From NCBI GenBank assembly GCA_011032825.1, contig JAADJZ010000004.1:744001-808000 (forward strand): a stretch of DNA of 64,000 bases. The letters run 5' to 3'. Under the pieces are notes generated by a model. The model saw nothing but the letters and a program-made list of their open reading frames with translations, searched no databases and was not told where the DNA came from. This DNA comes from Massariosphaeria phaeospora (Eukaryota > Ascomycota > Dothideomycetes > Pleosporales). Both the position numbers and the translations under genes were made by a program. Positions 54,601 to 64,000 of this stretch are shown piece by piece; position 1 is the stretch's first letter, and the number at the start of each line of letters is the position of its first letter.

Positions 54601-55124
54601 CGGCGCTGCTCTTGTCGCCTGTCAACCGCACCCGCCAGCGCGCCACGAGATGCATGCTCCGAGCGGACCGGCAACTCTTGTCCAGCATCCGTGCCCGCCA
54701 CCTTGTCAGCGGAGCCGTCAAAGAACGAGTCGAGACTGCCGCGTCGCTCGGGTTTGCGTTCCAGCGCGTTCTGTGTCGACGGGCCCCCATTGAGCGGCGC
54801 GGTGTCCACATTCGAGGTGCGCTCAATGCCTTCGCCCTCGGGATCGAATTCGACAAAAATACGCTGGTCGGCCAATGTGCGCTTGAAGCGCTCGACCAGG
54901 GACTCGTCCTTCCGCGTGCTGTCCTCGTGCAGACGCACCAAGAAGTCCTGCACGACCGAGTCATCGCGGGGCTGAAGATTGCGCTCGGCGAGGATGTCCT
55001 GATATGCGTCGAACAAGGCGCGAGAGGAGCGCGGGTGCGCGGATTGGGCGCGTCGCACAATCTCGTAGAGGACTTCGATAGCTGCGCGCAAGGTCAGCAC
55101 GCCTGCACGGCTGTAGCGTAGCAA
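51657..55124 (-). CDS. SFI1: Sfi1-like spindle-pole-body protein, start not resolved
   Basis: A frame of 1,155 codons encodes a long helical repeat protein. From about residue 320 to 930 it contains some 20 units of the Sfi1 type (helix ending F-x-x-W-R/K), for example FNGWRDI, FLRKWRERL, FHKWHTI, LINGWKQK, LQTWRHN, FATWRQK. In yeast each repeat binds one centrin (Cdc31), and the filament organises half-bridge duplication at the spindle pole body. The N-terminal 300 residues are disordered and polar; the C terminus has an Arg/Pro-rich stretch and an Asp run coded by GTC repeats. The frame is open to about 55180 but has no ATG before the internal Met near residue 342, so a 5' exon or another start must exist. 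Confidence 0.88.
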   Translation of the reverse strand: MLRYSRAGVLTLRAAIEVLYEIVRRAQSAHPRSSRALFDAYQDILAERNLQPRDDSVVQDFLVRLHEDSTRKDESLVERFKRTLADQRIFVEFDPEGEGIERTSNVDTAPLNGGPSTQNALERKPERRGSLDSFFDGSADKVAGTDAGQELPVRSEHASRGALAGAVDRRQEQRRSRSDTDAQLHVHGELPIRNRVNGHGNHRATSEQQPPNHRRNGSVSSRGSLQIQKNGQVGALQHASYDADDSEHTAQTHNFDLDNIRIPGVNAPIPGSDHEATRELDYEHTPEHVQHFAPEPYRPTDTQLIDNAETLEQRRLHSLARACIQTWRDRRLDHAERRQGMENVAYAFDRRVSLKIIIDHWQNKLRMVKSGQETERFFGRLETRAQKARDLFLLTKAFTHWARSAEDGVQRTAVAKRHLLRSRVFNGWRDITAVNEMKIQHFVLGKFLRKWRERLVGLQIRSIDAVGLHEDNLRSKYWKLWLLRYRSDDALHRQDMQLKSRVFHKWHTIVSQLKTRENLVVDDRCRAVLAKLINGWKQKAATLQGLEARAGDFRRTSLLSSAFRTVRKQAQLAPLLAQSQAKANQHIAGTALQTWRHNARLSRQATNLDRMRILQNAWTTWNDRLRIKFLEAQINDRVQVDALRRWTLASRVKVFQRVHDRSLKESTFLTWVTKTNSRHNTLESAERRFAEFKRTQLLRIHLKKIEDATVQRKADAFAAASIYENKMKARVFERLLEKHNHFQQLKEWAGNAHYYVCTKRALKIWNEATQHARRNRRREAYTQVRRMVKMHLVRRAFATWRQKANELAEQQRQANDMLENRVVRTSISLLAQWHDRTAALREKEDQAAQQYNSKLIVQSLTHWTQRMESLHTMDTQAVALRQESTEIVASSCFKKLGWKLWNMQRQEETALALQQRNFEKRVRAMIRFWLEQAVERLANRPVSPTPSSRHRGGAHRDEDHDHAGDGPGGDGDPGPADSPDFDSPGDETRRLEHWTAFDEGALGLSNLDLSLTVSPPRQPPTRLPRPQPPAPPPPRSALRRPPPPAIPEEALDLNDDDDDAGAFWTSTPMPPPTTHKPGYLKTPSKRSVMRSKRPELPASPEKRVVGLERGLERGVMSAPPGVGARRDGGGGVGAGVGGRHGGVTSFERRLREGVL

Positions 55125-55539
55125 AAGCTGGGAGAGATCATACTGCGGTCGGCGATGTAATCGCTGCGCAAGTCCGGCGTGTCATGGTTGGCCGCGCTCA
55201 TGGGGGACGGCATTCAGTGTCGCGACTCAGTCGTCTCCGCCGCGTTCTCGAAAACATGAAGGTTGCGCGTCGAGTGGTGAGGGCCAAAGTGCGGGAGAGA
55301 AAACGTGTAGGCGGATATTAAGCATTACTGTAACTAAGAAGAAGCCGGATGAATGGGCGCAAACCCGTTCTCGTGGTGTCGGAGTGAACGCGCTTTGTTG
55401 TTGGGTGGTTGGTTGTGCCTCCACGCCGAAGCATGTGCCAAGCCGCCAGTGCATGCGCAACAGACCGCTTATGTCATGATGCCTTGCGAATTGCCTCTTC
55501 GTCCACTCAACCCAGCACACTCATCACACTTCCGACAAG
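55125..55539. promoter_or_regulatory. Divergent promoter region, Sfi1 and twin-CX9C genes
   Basis: The region separates two divergent conserved genes. It must contain the missing Sfi1 5' exon or start and the promoter of the small mitochondrial gene. Confidence 0.4.
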
Positions 55540-55821
55540 ATGCCCGGTCGAACGCGTCCAATCGACAAACTTGCTGCGGCCGCTGCCAAATGCACGAAAG
55601 AGGTATGCATCCCCCAACAATCACATCACGCTTATTCTAACCCTGCAATCCAGGGCTCCGTATATGGCAAATGCATCATGGCCGACTACAACAACGTCCA
55701 CAAGGACAAATGCATAACTGAATTTCTCAAGTTGAAAGAATGCTATCTCGTGAGTCTACGTAGAAGTTCAATTCGATCTCGCTTGCTGAAACTCAAACAG
55801 ACAGCGTACAAGAAGCGATAA
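55540..55821 (+). CDS. Twin-CX9C mitochondrial protein (NDUFAF8-like)
   Basis: Three small exons (55540-55602, 55654-55749, 55801-55821) encode 59 residues. Joined, the sequence holds two CX9C motifs: C-TKEGSVYGK-C spanning the first intron, and C-ITEFLKLKE-C in exon 2, then TAYKKR at the end. Twin-CX9C proteins enter the mitochondrial intermembrane space through the Mia40 disulfide relay. Length, motif spacing and the short C terminus resemble NDUFAF8, a complex I assembly factor; another small CHCH protein is possible. The gene is divergent from Sfi1. Confidence 0.85.
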   Translation: MPGRTRPIDKLAAAAAKCTKEVCIPQQSHHAYSNPAIQGSVYGKCIMADYNNVHKDKCITEFLKLKECYLVSLRRSSIRSRLLKLKQTAYKKR

Positions 55822-56102
55822 CCTGGCGGTGATGCAATAGATCGAAGGGCACCTCATCCTTGTCTATTGCATTCATATAGGCGTTCAGTTGTACATTAAA
55901 AGATTCTGCACTTGATTCGAAGTCTATCTACTTGTACCTCATGCCAGCCTTGGCCCCCGAATGGCGAAAGCTGTTGAAACTATGACGCTATGTAGTATGA
56001 CGCGAGCCAAAGCTAGCCCCTTCCTTTTTTCTACGCCTGTACAGTTCTCCACACAGTATGAACCCATTATATGCACTGCTTAGTCCCATTGTTCTTCGAC
56101 CC

Positions 56103-59100
56103 CTACAGCTTGATGAGTCTCAGCAGAAACGTTGCCTTGTGAAGCTCCTGCTCCTCCTCTACAATGACCGCCTCTTCGCTCTTCTCGGGAATCTTTCCTT
56201 CGACTTCGGTGATGACGTGCTTGTCCACGTTTCTCCGCAACGACTTCTCGAACAGCGCTCCCTGGTTCTCAAACGCAGCCTCTAGTCCGACGTTATCCGG
56301 ATCACTCAGCACCCTGTACTCCATTCCAACATCGTCGGTCGGCACCAGACCAGCCGTCTTGCGCAGGTTCTGGACGCGGCGGACAATCTCCCTAGCAAGA
56401 CCCTCCTGCTCGAGCTCTGGGTAGCTGGCAATGTCAAGGATGATGAGCACATCATTGTCTGTGTTGAACTCCTGATCCTTGCTCTCAGCGTCCTTGGCCA
56501 AACCTCTTCTGACCGTCAAGTCCTCTTTCCCGAGCTGGATACCATCCACTACCAACTCGCCGCTCTTCAAGAAGTCCTTGATCTCCTGGCTCTTGAAGCT
56601 CGGCAGCGCCTTCTTCACTTTGATAGCATCCTTTTTGAGCTTCTTGCCAAGCACCGAAAAGTCGGCAGTGACGGAATACTGTACATTATACTTCTCCTCA
56701 TCGCTTGACAACACCAGATCGCGGACGTTGAGCTCTTCTAATACGTAGTTCTCTAACGACTTGACGTCGTCAAGGTACTGCTGGTCTGGGTGAATGATGT
56801 AAAGTGTCTTCAACGGATTCTTGAGACCTTTGTTGGCGCGGTCCCGACAGATCCGACCCAGCTCGATGACAGCTTGCATGCGAGTGACCTGTCGCACGAC
56901 AACCTCGTCAAACAGTTCTTCGCGAACTTCTGGGAAGGGCAGAAAATGTATGCTACGGTTATCTTCCGCGTGTAGCTCTTTGGGGATGTGTGGGAGGAGT
57001 CGGAGATAGATGTTATCGGTGATGAAGGGTGTGAAAGGTGCGAGACCTCGGCAAAGGGTGTATAAGACCTCGAATAGGGTATTCAGCGCATGCGTCGTGT
57101 CATCTAATCCATGTTCGCCCTTTAGTCGACGACGGTTGAAGCGGATGTACCAATTTGTAGTGTTGTCGATGAGCTACGTCTGTCAGCAAATGTAGAACAT
57201 AGAATCAGAACACCATACTGTAAGTAACCGCGGTACGACGGTATACAGCCTATATGCCGCCATCTCTTCGTTCACAAACTTGAGCAGCGATTGACAGGAA
57301 GCCAGTATCCATCTATCGAGCACATTCGTGTTGGTCTTCTCGGCCGCAGGGTCGAAGACGAAATCTAGATCAGCGACCTTCTTCAATAGAGTGACCTGCT
57401 GCTCAAAGAACTGGTAGCTGTTCCACAGCGGAAGGAGTACTTTAGAAACGATCTCTTTGACACCGGCCTCCTTGAACCGGAGAGTCTCGGCGCGAACAAC
57501 GGGTGAGTTGATGAGATATAATCGAAGTGCGTCTGAGCCGTAGTTATTCATGATGAGAGTCGGATCCGGGTAGTTTTTGAGACGCTTGGACATCTTTTTC
57601 CCATCTTCGGCAAGTACGATGCCGTTCACGACGCAATTCTTGAACGGTAGTACATCGAAAAGCGCAGTTCCGAGAACAGTCAAAGTATAGAACCAGCCAC
57701 GCGTCTGGTCTAGACCCTCGGCAATAAAGTCGCCCGGGAAAGACTTCTCAAACTGGTCCACATTCTCGAATGGGTAGTGTGCACTCGCGTAGGGCATGGA
57801 TCCCGACTCAAACCAACAGTCGAAAACCTCTGGAACCCTCCGTAGCACGCCCTTCCCTTGTTGACTCGGAATAGTGATGTCGTCAATCTTGTCGCGGTGC
57901 AGATCAGTGAGCTCCCCTTCATGGCCACTAAGCTTCTTCAGCTCTTCCACACTCCCGATGCAAACCACCTCTTTGAAGTCTTCACTAACCCAGAGTGGCA
58001 ATGGAGTCCCCCAAAAACGACTGCGCGAAACGTTCCAGTCGGGAGAGTTGGTGATCCAGTTCGCAAATCGCTTTTCCTTGACAAAAGACGGAACCCAGTG
58101 GGATCCCTCGATGTTTTCCAGCATTTTCGGGATCATATCCTGGATCTTGACGAACCAAGACGGGACTGCCCGGTAGATCAGCGGGGTGTCGGATCGCCAG
58201 CAGTAGGGGTAGCTATGCATGAGCTGCGAGTCAACTACCAATCGGCCTGTCCCCTTGAGGTGCTTAATGATGTTCTTGTCCGCCGCCTTGACGTGTTGGC
58301 CATCGAAATCGCGGACCACGGAAGTGAAGCGACCTTGATCGTCAACTGGGTTGGGGGGCGGTCGTGCTTCGTTTATGATGCCGTTTGCGAGTGCGACTTT
58401 GTAATCCTCTTCACCAAAAGCCGGCGATTGATGAACAATGCCGACACCGCTGTCGGCTGTCACGTACTCGGCATTTATTACCCGGAACGCGAAATCCTTA
58501 AAGTCCTCAACGAAATAATCGAACAGAGGTTCGTACTTCCATCCCAGCATATCCTTGCCCTTTAGCTTCTGCACAATCTTGAACTTGGCTTTCTTTGGGT
58601 CTTTGTAGAGTGTCCGTAGAAGGGCTTCGAGAAGGACGTATTGCTTTCCGGAGGCCTCGTCAAGGATCTTAATGTATTCGAAGTCTGGATGGGTGGCGAG
58701 CGCTAGGTTTGAAGGGAGCGTCCATGGTGTTGTCGTCCTGTCTGCGTAAGCTTTGAGATCCGCGCCAAATGTCTTATTACCTACCAGGCCAGCAGATGTG
58801 TTGTGGGGTCATCGACGAGCGGGAATGACACCACGACAGCGGGATCTTGCACGTCTTTGTAGTTCTGCGTAGCCTCAAAGTTGCTCAGTGGGGTCGCCAG
58901 CGCGGTGCTGTACGGCATCACTTTGAACCCGCGGTATATGCGGCCCTTGTCGAACAGCCGCTTAAACACCCACCACTCACTCTCCATGAAGCTAGTATCC
59001 ATTGTCTTGTAGTCGCGATCAAAGTCGATCCACCGGCCTAGCCGCTCGATAGTATACCGCCACTCGGTCGAATACCGCATGACAATAGCCCGGCACTTCT

Positions 59101-59543
59101 CGTTGTATTTGGCGATTCCCAACTCGCGCACGGCGTCTTTGCCAGACATGCCAAGCTCCTTATCGATCTCGTACTCGATGGGCACACCGTGTGTGTCCCA
59201 GCCAAAGCGGCGTTCGACATAGCGACCCTTCATCGACCAATACCGAGGGATGATGTCTTTGATAGTCGAGGCGAGGAGGTGGCCATAATGGGGCAATCCG
59301 GTTGCGAACGGCGGGCCATCATAGAAGGTATACGGCGGTTTGCCTTTGGACTGGACAGTTGTTAGCACATAACTATAGAGGCAGCTGCGAGCTCCAATGG
59401 AGACCGGACGTAGGGCCAACGGAGTCGTGTGCTCTCGTACTGGGAATGGTGGCACGTACAAGCTCGACTTGAGTCAGAAAGGCGTCGATCTCCTTCCAGC
59501 GCGCGAGGATGCGCTCCTCCTCCTTCGGGAAGTCAATAGACAT
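56103..59543 (-). CDS. ILS1: Isoleucyl-tRNA synthetase, cytoplasmic
   Basis: Four exons (59543-59460, 59350-58785, 58737-57219, 57173-56103) give 1,079 residues, the usual length for the eukaryotic cytosolic enzyme. It attaches isoleucine to tRNA-Ile and edits misactivated valine. Hallmarks: [12 protein letters not shown] (HIGH class I motif), [18 protein letters not shown], the editing-domain [10 protein letters not shown] formed across an intron, [15 protein letters not shown] (KMSKS), and the anticodon-binding helical part with [19 protein letters not shown]. The acceptor at 57174 skips an upstream ACAG because that choice would bring in a stop. No mitochondrial presequence is present before [16 protein letters not shown]. 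Confidence 0.98.
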
Positions 59544-59988
59544 GACGGGACGTGTATGGGCTCGGTCGCAGTCGTGGCGGGGAATGTTTTTCTCGTGTTG
59601 ACTCCTCTCTGGTGGGGCAACGTTTGAGTCAGCAATCTTATCGATAAGAGCCTTACCCCATTGCTGCCTGAGGCATGAACCCGCTCTCCCTCTTAACACT
59701 ACGTCTTACTGGACAGACAACACAACAAAGCGATTAACGTAACAACGTCAAGGGACACTGTCAATATAGGTGTTCTCTGGTAAAAACGGCTGGTAAAGCT
59801 GCCACGGTCTGGTCACAAAAGAGCAGCCCGGTAGAGAACTGTAGAGTTAGACAAGATATTTGTAAAAGGTTAAGCTTCAACTTTTATAAGACAGAATTTC
59901 GGGACAAGAGGTCCCGCCTCTGAAGCCATTGGAGTACTTCAAGCACAGGGAACCAATCTAGGCTATCATCTCCGGCAACGAGCTGCCC
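59544..59988. other. Intergenic, no gene seen
   Basis: The promoter of the Ile-tRNA synthetase gene and the 3' flank of the SDR gene lie here. Nothing else was recognised. Confidence 0.4.
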
Positions 59989-61017
59989 TCACTCCTTTGG
60001 TTGTTCCAACCCAACCATCCCGAAACTCTCCCGCCAAAGCCTCTCCTCAGCCTCCTGGTCATACGCCCACGACGCATACCCCCCCTCCAGCCCAACTCCC
60101 TCAACCTTCCTCATCTCCTCCGTACACTCCTGCAAATACCTGCCCCCCTTCTGCCGCCACTCCTCGCCCACAGCAGCAAACACCTGCGTCGCAGCCCCCT
60201 GCTCCGCACTCTTCATCGTCCTCTTGACCTCCCAAGTTTCGAGCCCCATGGCCGCAACGACCTCCGGCTGGAGGTGCTGCGCCAGGCCCGTCCCCATGAT
60301 ATTGCCCGGATGCACCGACGTGGCGTGCAGATGGCGGGCGGCGAAGTGCCGCTCAATCGCGTTCGCGAGGTAGATGTTCGCCGTTTTGGACTGGCCGTAT
60401 GCGGTCCACGCTTCGTATGGTGTCTTCGCGAAGTTGTAGTCGTCGAACTTGATGCTGTGGAAGCGGTGGCCCGTGCTGGTGACGGAAACGAAGCGAGACG
60501 GGTACGCTGCAGTGGCGGACGCGAGGAGCGCGTCTTTGAGCAGCTGGAAGAGCAGGAAATGGCCGAGATGGTTCGTCCCGAACTGCGTCTCCCAGCCATC
60601 TTTCGTGCGCCCTTCTGGCGTAGCCATAACTCCGGCATTCGCAATGATCAGATTACACTTGCCGCCACTCTGCTCCAGGAACTCGTTGGCGCCCTTTCGG
60701 ACCGACTCGAAGCTGTCGAGCTCCATGTGGATTAGGCCGATCTTGCCTTTACTTTCCCCTTTCTCAGCAAGGATCCTGTCGACGACCGCTTGGCCTTTTG
60801 CTAGGTTCCGCACAGTGCCGTAGACATCGGCGCCGGTTGCGTGAAGCGCTCGCAGAGTCTCAATGCCGATGCCCGCCGACACTCCGGTTACGAGGAAGAC
60901 TTTGCCGGAGAGCTTGTTGATGAGGCCTTCGTCTTTGATGATTTGGAGGGCGGTGGGACGGGCGTCGCCGGCGCCGTTGAGGTTGACAGGGTCGTGGGCA
61001 GAAGTATAGCGAGACAT
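59989..61017 (-). CDS. Short-chain dehydrogenase/reductase (WWOX/retinol-dehydrogenase-like)
   Basis: The chosen start is ATG 61017, giving 342 residues beginning MSRYTSAHDPVNLNGAGDARPT, which fits fungal relatives; an in-frame ATG at 61137 would add 40 residues of non-conserved sequence. The Rossmann motif is VTGVSAGIG, followed by NAGVMATP, and the catalytic segment is SVTSTGHRFH with YGQSKTAN (YxxxK). It should reduce or oxidise a carbonyl or alcohol with NADP(H) or NAD(H); the substrate is unknown. The arrangement GTNHLGHFLLFQLL is typical of the group. No intron is present. The next gene upstream, a carbonic anhydrase, is unrelated. Confidence 0.92.
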   Translation of the reverse strand: MSRYTSAHDPVNLNGAGDARPTALQIIKDEGLINKLSGKVFLVTGVSAGIGIETLRALHATGADVYGTVRNLAKGQAVVDRILAEKGESKGKIGLIHMELDSFESVRKGANEFLEQSGGKCNLIIANAGVMATPEGRTKDGWETQFGTNHLGHFLLFQLLKDALLASATAAYPSRFVSVTSTGHRFHSIKFDDYNFAKTPYEAWTAYGQSKTANIYLANAIERHFAARHLHATSVHPGNIMGTGLAQHLQPEVVAAMGLETWEVKRTMKSAEQGAATQVFAAVGEEWRQKGGRYLQECTEEMRKVEGVGLEGGYASWAYDQEAEERLWRESFGMVGLEQPKE

Positions 61018-61848
61018 TCTTATGAAGGGGTGAACTTGAAGGATCGAGGGGTTTGGTACTGCTTGGTCTGGTCTGTAGGAGCTGGAGTGCGGCTTGTTGA
61101 TATGTTGATATGTCGACCTTGGTAGGTCGTCCGACATCCTCTTTAAACACCATACTTCTCTCCCATCATTAGTCAGTCCTTCCTTTTTGTCATTGACGTC
61201 GCCGTCGTAAATCTGTACATTCTTATCACCGGCCTAGTGACAAAATTGCACAGTAACCCGCTTTGTCACCCCGTTTCTGTGCAACTTTTTCCGCCCGGCC
61301 GGTATTCGCATGCAGGTACAGTGCATGAATCCAATTGCACCAATCGCATCCATCACCAAATATAAGTAGATCCATCCTGTTTCCCGCTAAACATCGTGAA
61401 TCGATCGATTTGGTGTCCTGGGTTCAGTGGTTTCGCCGTTCTCGCGCGAGTGTTTCGTCCGCCCAACGGATGCGGAATTTCTGCGGTGTTAACGGATATT
61501 TTTACTTGTTGAAAGTTAACTCTAGCATCTTGGATCGATACTGTAATGTAGAGGTGGTAGGGACACAAAGTCAAGGCATAGAGCATAGTTGGGGTGCGCA
61601 GAACAGTCGAGTTGGATATTTGGGATAGGAAATACTCCTCTGAAAATAAGACTATCGCCGTAGTCGTCTCATCGTATGTATAAGAAGCCAATGGTGGGAA
61701 CGTATCATGTCCAACAAAGACGCAACGCCGTATACCACTTGTGTGAGCCTCTTTTCCCCAGTCTCCCATACTCCTTCAATTTCTTGCCCAACCGCCATAT
61801 ACCCATGCGCACGCATCTATTACCCAATCTTCTATACTCCCTCACTTT
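61018..61848. other. Intergenic, no gene seen
   Basis: These 830 bp between the SDR start and the carbonic anhydrase stop hold no recognised feature beyond the SDR promoter. Confidence 0.4.
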
Positions 61849-62821
61849 CTAGACCATGGTCAAATTGTAGATCTTCTGAATGCTCTTCAACTGCCCCTCG
61901 AAATCAATCTCCAAGTCCTTCAACAGCCCATCGTGGAATCCAAACACCCACCCATGCACAATAGGGAACTGGTTCTTTGCGTAACTCTGCTGCACCGCCG
62001 CCGTCTTGATGATATTCCGCGCCTGCTCAACCACGTTCAGTTCGACAAGGCGATCGTAGCGTTTGTCCTCTTCGGTTATCTTGTCGAGCTCTGCTTCGTG
62101 CAGACGGTAGACGTCGCGGATGTTGCGCAGCCAGGGGTTGAGAAGGCCGAGGTCTTGCGGGGTCATGGCGGCTTTGACGCCGCCGCAGCCGTAGTGGCCG
62201 CACACGACGATGTGCTTGACTTTGAGGTGGCGGACCGCGTAGTTAACGACGGACATGACGTTGAGGTCTGTGTTGCAGACGAGGTTGGCGATGTTGCGGT
62301 GGATGAACATCTCGCCGGGCTCGAGGCCGGTGATGGCTTCGGCGGGCATGCGCGAGTCGGAGCAGCCTTGGGGATAAGCGTTAGCATAGATTAGGCTCTG
62401 TCACTCTCAATTATTTCTCCGATTGCTGAGAGAGTTGTCTGCTACAAAGAGGCGCAATTTATGGCAGAGAGAATTTCGGTCTTGACCCACCTATCCACAG
62501 GTATTCTGGACTCTGTCCTGCCGACAACTTCGTGAAGAATTCCGGATGCTTTGCTTTCTGCTCCTCTGCCCACTTTCTGTTATTGTCGAAAATGCGATCA
62601 TGGCTCTGCTGCAGGTATTTCCTCAGATCCTTCGGCTCCTCGGTGTTCCCAGACATTGTTCGTGTTGCGCAGAATCTCGCACCCGTAGTTCTTGATATCG
62701 AAGTCAAAGGGCGCGGCAAAAAAGGCGGGGAGCGGGTAGACAAGCGTGAGAAACAAGAAGAGAGGGAAGGGGGCGGGCTCCAGCCGCCTCCAAATACCCC
62801 TCGGACGTGGGGTATCCGCAT
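61849..62821 (-). CDS. Beta-carbonic anhydrase with possible mitochondrial presequence
   Basis: Two exons join at 62491/62366 and restore the zinc site WIGCSDSRMP (Cys, then Asp-Arg pair). The second half of the site is VVCGHYGCGGVKAA (His and Cys). The enzyme hydrates CO2 to bicarbonate, needed for carboxylations at ambient CO2. Two starts are possible: ATG 62656 gives MSGNTEEPKDLRKYLQQS and 227 residues; ATG 62821 in the same frame adds 55 residues that are Arg/Ser/Pro rich and nearly free of acids (FSRLSTRSPPFLPRP), a good mitochondrial targeting shape. One gene could supply both compartments. It is divergent from the DUF3253 gene. Confidence 0.94.
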
Positions 62822-63015
62822 CGCTCCCGTCTCTTCGTTCTCCGGCGCGGGTCGACTTGTGTGGTTGAGGTTGGTCGGCTGCACGCTGATTGGGTCCGAC
62901 GCCAGCTTACGCACGGCCCGGCGAAGCGCTCATCCCTGCGGAGATCAATCGCTCCCGTCACGCCATCTATCAACCGTTTCTTTTGCCAATGCGTTGTCTA
63001 TGCTAAAGAACAAAC

Positions 63016-63312
63016 ATGCCGCTCGACGACTCAAAAACCAACATCATCTCTGGGCATGCGCAAAGGCTATTGGGGAGCAGAGACTGGCCCAAGACTATCT
63101 GCCCCTCTGAAATCGCCCGCGCGCTCTCAAAAGAGGAACTAGACCTGCTCAACGCATCGGAGTGGCGGGAAACCATGGACGATATACGCGAGTGGGTGTG
63201 GCAGAGGAGAGAGCTCGGCGAAGTGGAAGTGCTGCAGAAGGGCCAAGTCGCAGCTGTGGCGCGCCTTGAAGATATCCGCGGTCCAATCCGCGTCAGAGCC
63301 ACACGGGTGTGA
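63016..63312 (+). CDS. DUF3253 family protein, 98 aa
   Basis: ATG 63016 opens a 98-codon intronless frame. The sequence follows the DUF3253 pattern: CPSEIARALS, SEWRETMDDIREWVWQRRELGEVEVLQKGQ (split over 63150-63245) and GPIRVRATRV at the end. The family is small, soluble and of unknown function, shared by bacteria and fungi. It is divergent from the carbonic anhydrase gene with under 200 bp between the outermost starts. Confidence 0.88.
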   Translation: MPLDDSKTNIISGHAQRLLGSRDWPKTICPSEIARALSKEELDLLNASEWRETMDDIREWVWQRRELGEVEVLQKGQVAAVARLEDIRGPIRVRATRV

Positions 63313-63503
63313 AGATCAAGATGCAAGAGGTATGTAATTATCTACTGTAAGTGACAACACGAAATGATGGTAGCGCGTATAAGACCTAACGGTTACACCA
63401 AAAGCAACGACCAATAACTCCTTGTGTGATGCTGCGGTGGACATCGCCTGTTCTTCGGGTATCTCATGCATGGAAACTGTTTGTATCCAGAACCACTCCA
63501 TTT

Positions 63504-64000
63504 TCAAGGGTGATCAGCGCCACTGTTATCGAGACCTTCCCACTCGGGGCCCCATCCACTTCGGGGATCCGTCGCATTGCCAGCGACACCAGACTCTGTC
63601 AGCGTTCGGATATCGCTCCAATACTCGAGCTTCTTGCACTCTTCATCCGCAGCTTCGAGCGCTTTCAGGAGGTTGTTGATCCTTCGTTCTTCTGCTGCGT
63701 TCTCTGGGTTTCCCTCCGTTTCGTGCGATTTGCGGTGTTCTCTGGCGGCATCGATGGTGTTCATAAGAGTGGACAGTAGTTGTCGACGGGAGTTCTGGAA
63801 GACGAGCATTGACATGATCGGTGGCATCTACAGAAAAATAAGTATGTAGCAGTTGACTTCTGGTCTAGGGGACCTACCTGCTCTGCTAGATAATGCAGCT
63901 CCTCTCCACCTTCGTCAACGAACTTGTGAATTATAACAATTTTCTCCCGATCTATGGCTGCCGTTTTGAGCCTTCTCATCAACGTGGGCACATCCTTTAT
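63504..64000 (-). CDS. Hypothetical protein, 3' part, cut by window edge
   Basis: The last exon (63827 down to the stop at 63504) is preceded by an acceptor (TTTTTCTGTAG) and a 50-nt intron; the exon before it ends at 63878 and continues to the right edge. Joined, the visible part reads ...ELHYLAEQ then MPPIMSMLVFQNSRRQLL and a charged helical tail (EERRINNLLKALEAADEECKKLEYW). The upstream exon contains LMRRLKTAAIDREKIVIIHKF. The protein looks helical and soluble. I do not recognise a family; the 5' end lies outside the window. Confidence 0.7.

Noticed and set aside
60001..60735. 244-codon plus-strand frame opposite the SDR gene
   Set aside because: The minus strand carries complete SDR motifs, so this is a shadow in GC-rich DNA.

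Overview
The window is nuclear DNA of a filamentous ascomycete (Pezizomycotina), most probably a Dothideomycete. The grounds are: many genes with short introns (about 45-75 nt) carrying GTRNGT donors and CTAAC/CTRAY branch points just before the acceptor; HET, HeLo, PTH11-like/rhodopsin-domain, WSC and Cps1-type GT2 proteins; and single-copy eukaryotic genes (cytosolic Ile-tRNA synthetase, Sfi1, a twin-CX9C mitochondrial protein). Genus-level placement is inference only. No rRNA, CRISPR array or intact transposon is visible.

Layout. 0-4 kb: 3' part of an unknown minus-strand gene, a T/G-rich degenerate minisatellite, and a WSC-domain exon bracketed by inverted repeats. 4.8-16.8 kb: three unfamiliar fungal proteins (4.8, 13.5, 15.2 kb), a five-exon GT2 polysaccharide synthase, a secreted arylsulfatase and a tiny Gly-rich ORF. 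17.4-28.1 kb: an island of fungal self/non-self and cell-death type genes: a HET protein whose start codon lies in a tandem duplication and overlaps a uORF stop, a patatin-like phospholipase, a protein kinase with altered DFG and APE motifs, and a HeLo-pseudokinase protein. 28.4-31.9 kb: a cytochrome P450 and a formyltetrahydrofolate deformylase. 31.9-38.8 kb: gene-poor DNA with two tandem-repeat arrays, degenerate repeats and a 175-bp MITE-like inverted repeat, then a small secreted protein gene at 38.8 kb.

40.6-49.9 kb holds two P450s, an aldo-keto reductase pseudogene, a PTH11-like seven-helix membrane protein and a secreted FAD-linked oxidase. It looks like the oxidative tailoring part of a secondary-metabolite or catabolic cluster with no backbone synthase in view. 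From 50.6 kb to the end is a conserved housekeeping block: tRNA-Ser(GCU), Sfi1, a twin-CX9C protein, Ile-tRNA synthetase, an SDR, beta-carbonic anhydrase, a DUF3253 protein and the 3' end of an unknown gene.

Exon structures were worked out by hand from splice consensus and reading-frame continuity. For most multi-exon genes the exon lengths sum to an intact frame and the joined protein restores family motifs across the junctions. Exceptions (Sfi1 start, HeLo second intron, WSC gene ends, first minus-strand gene) are flagged.
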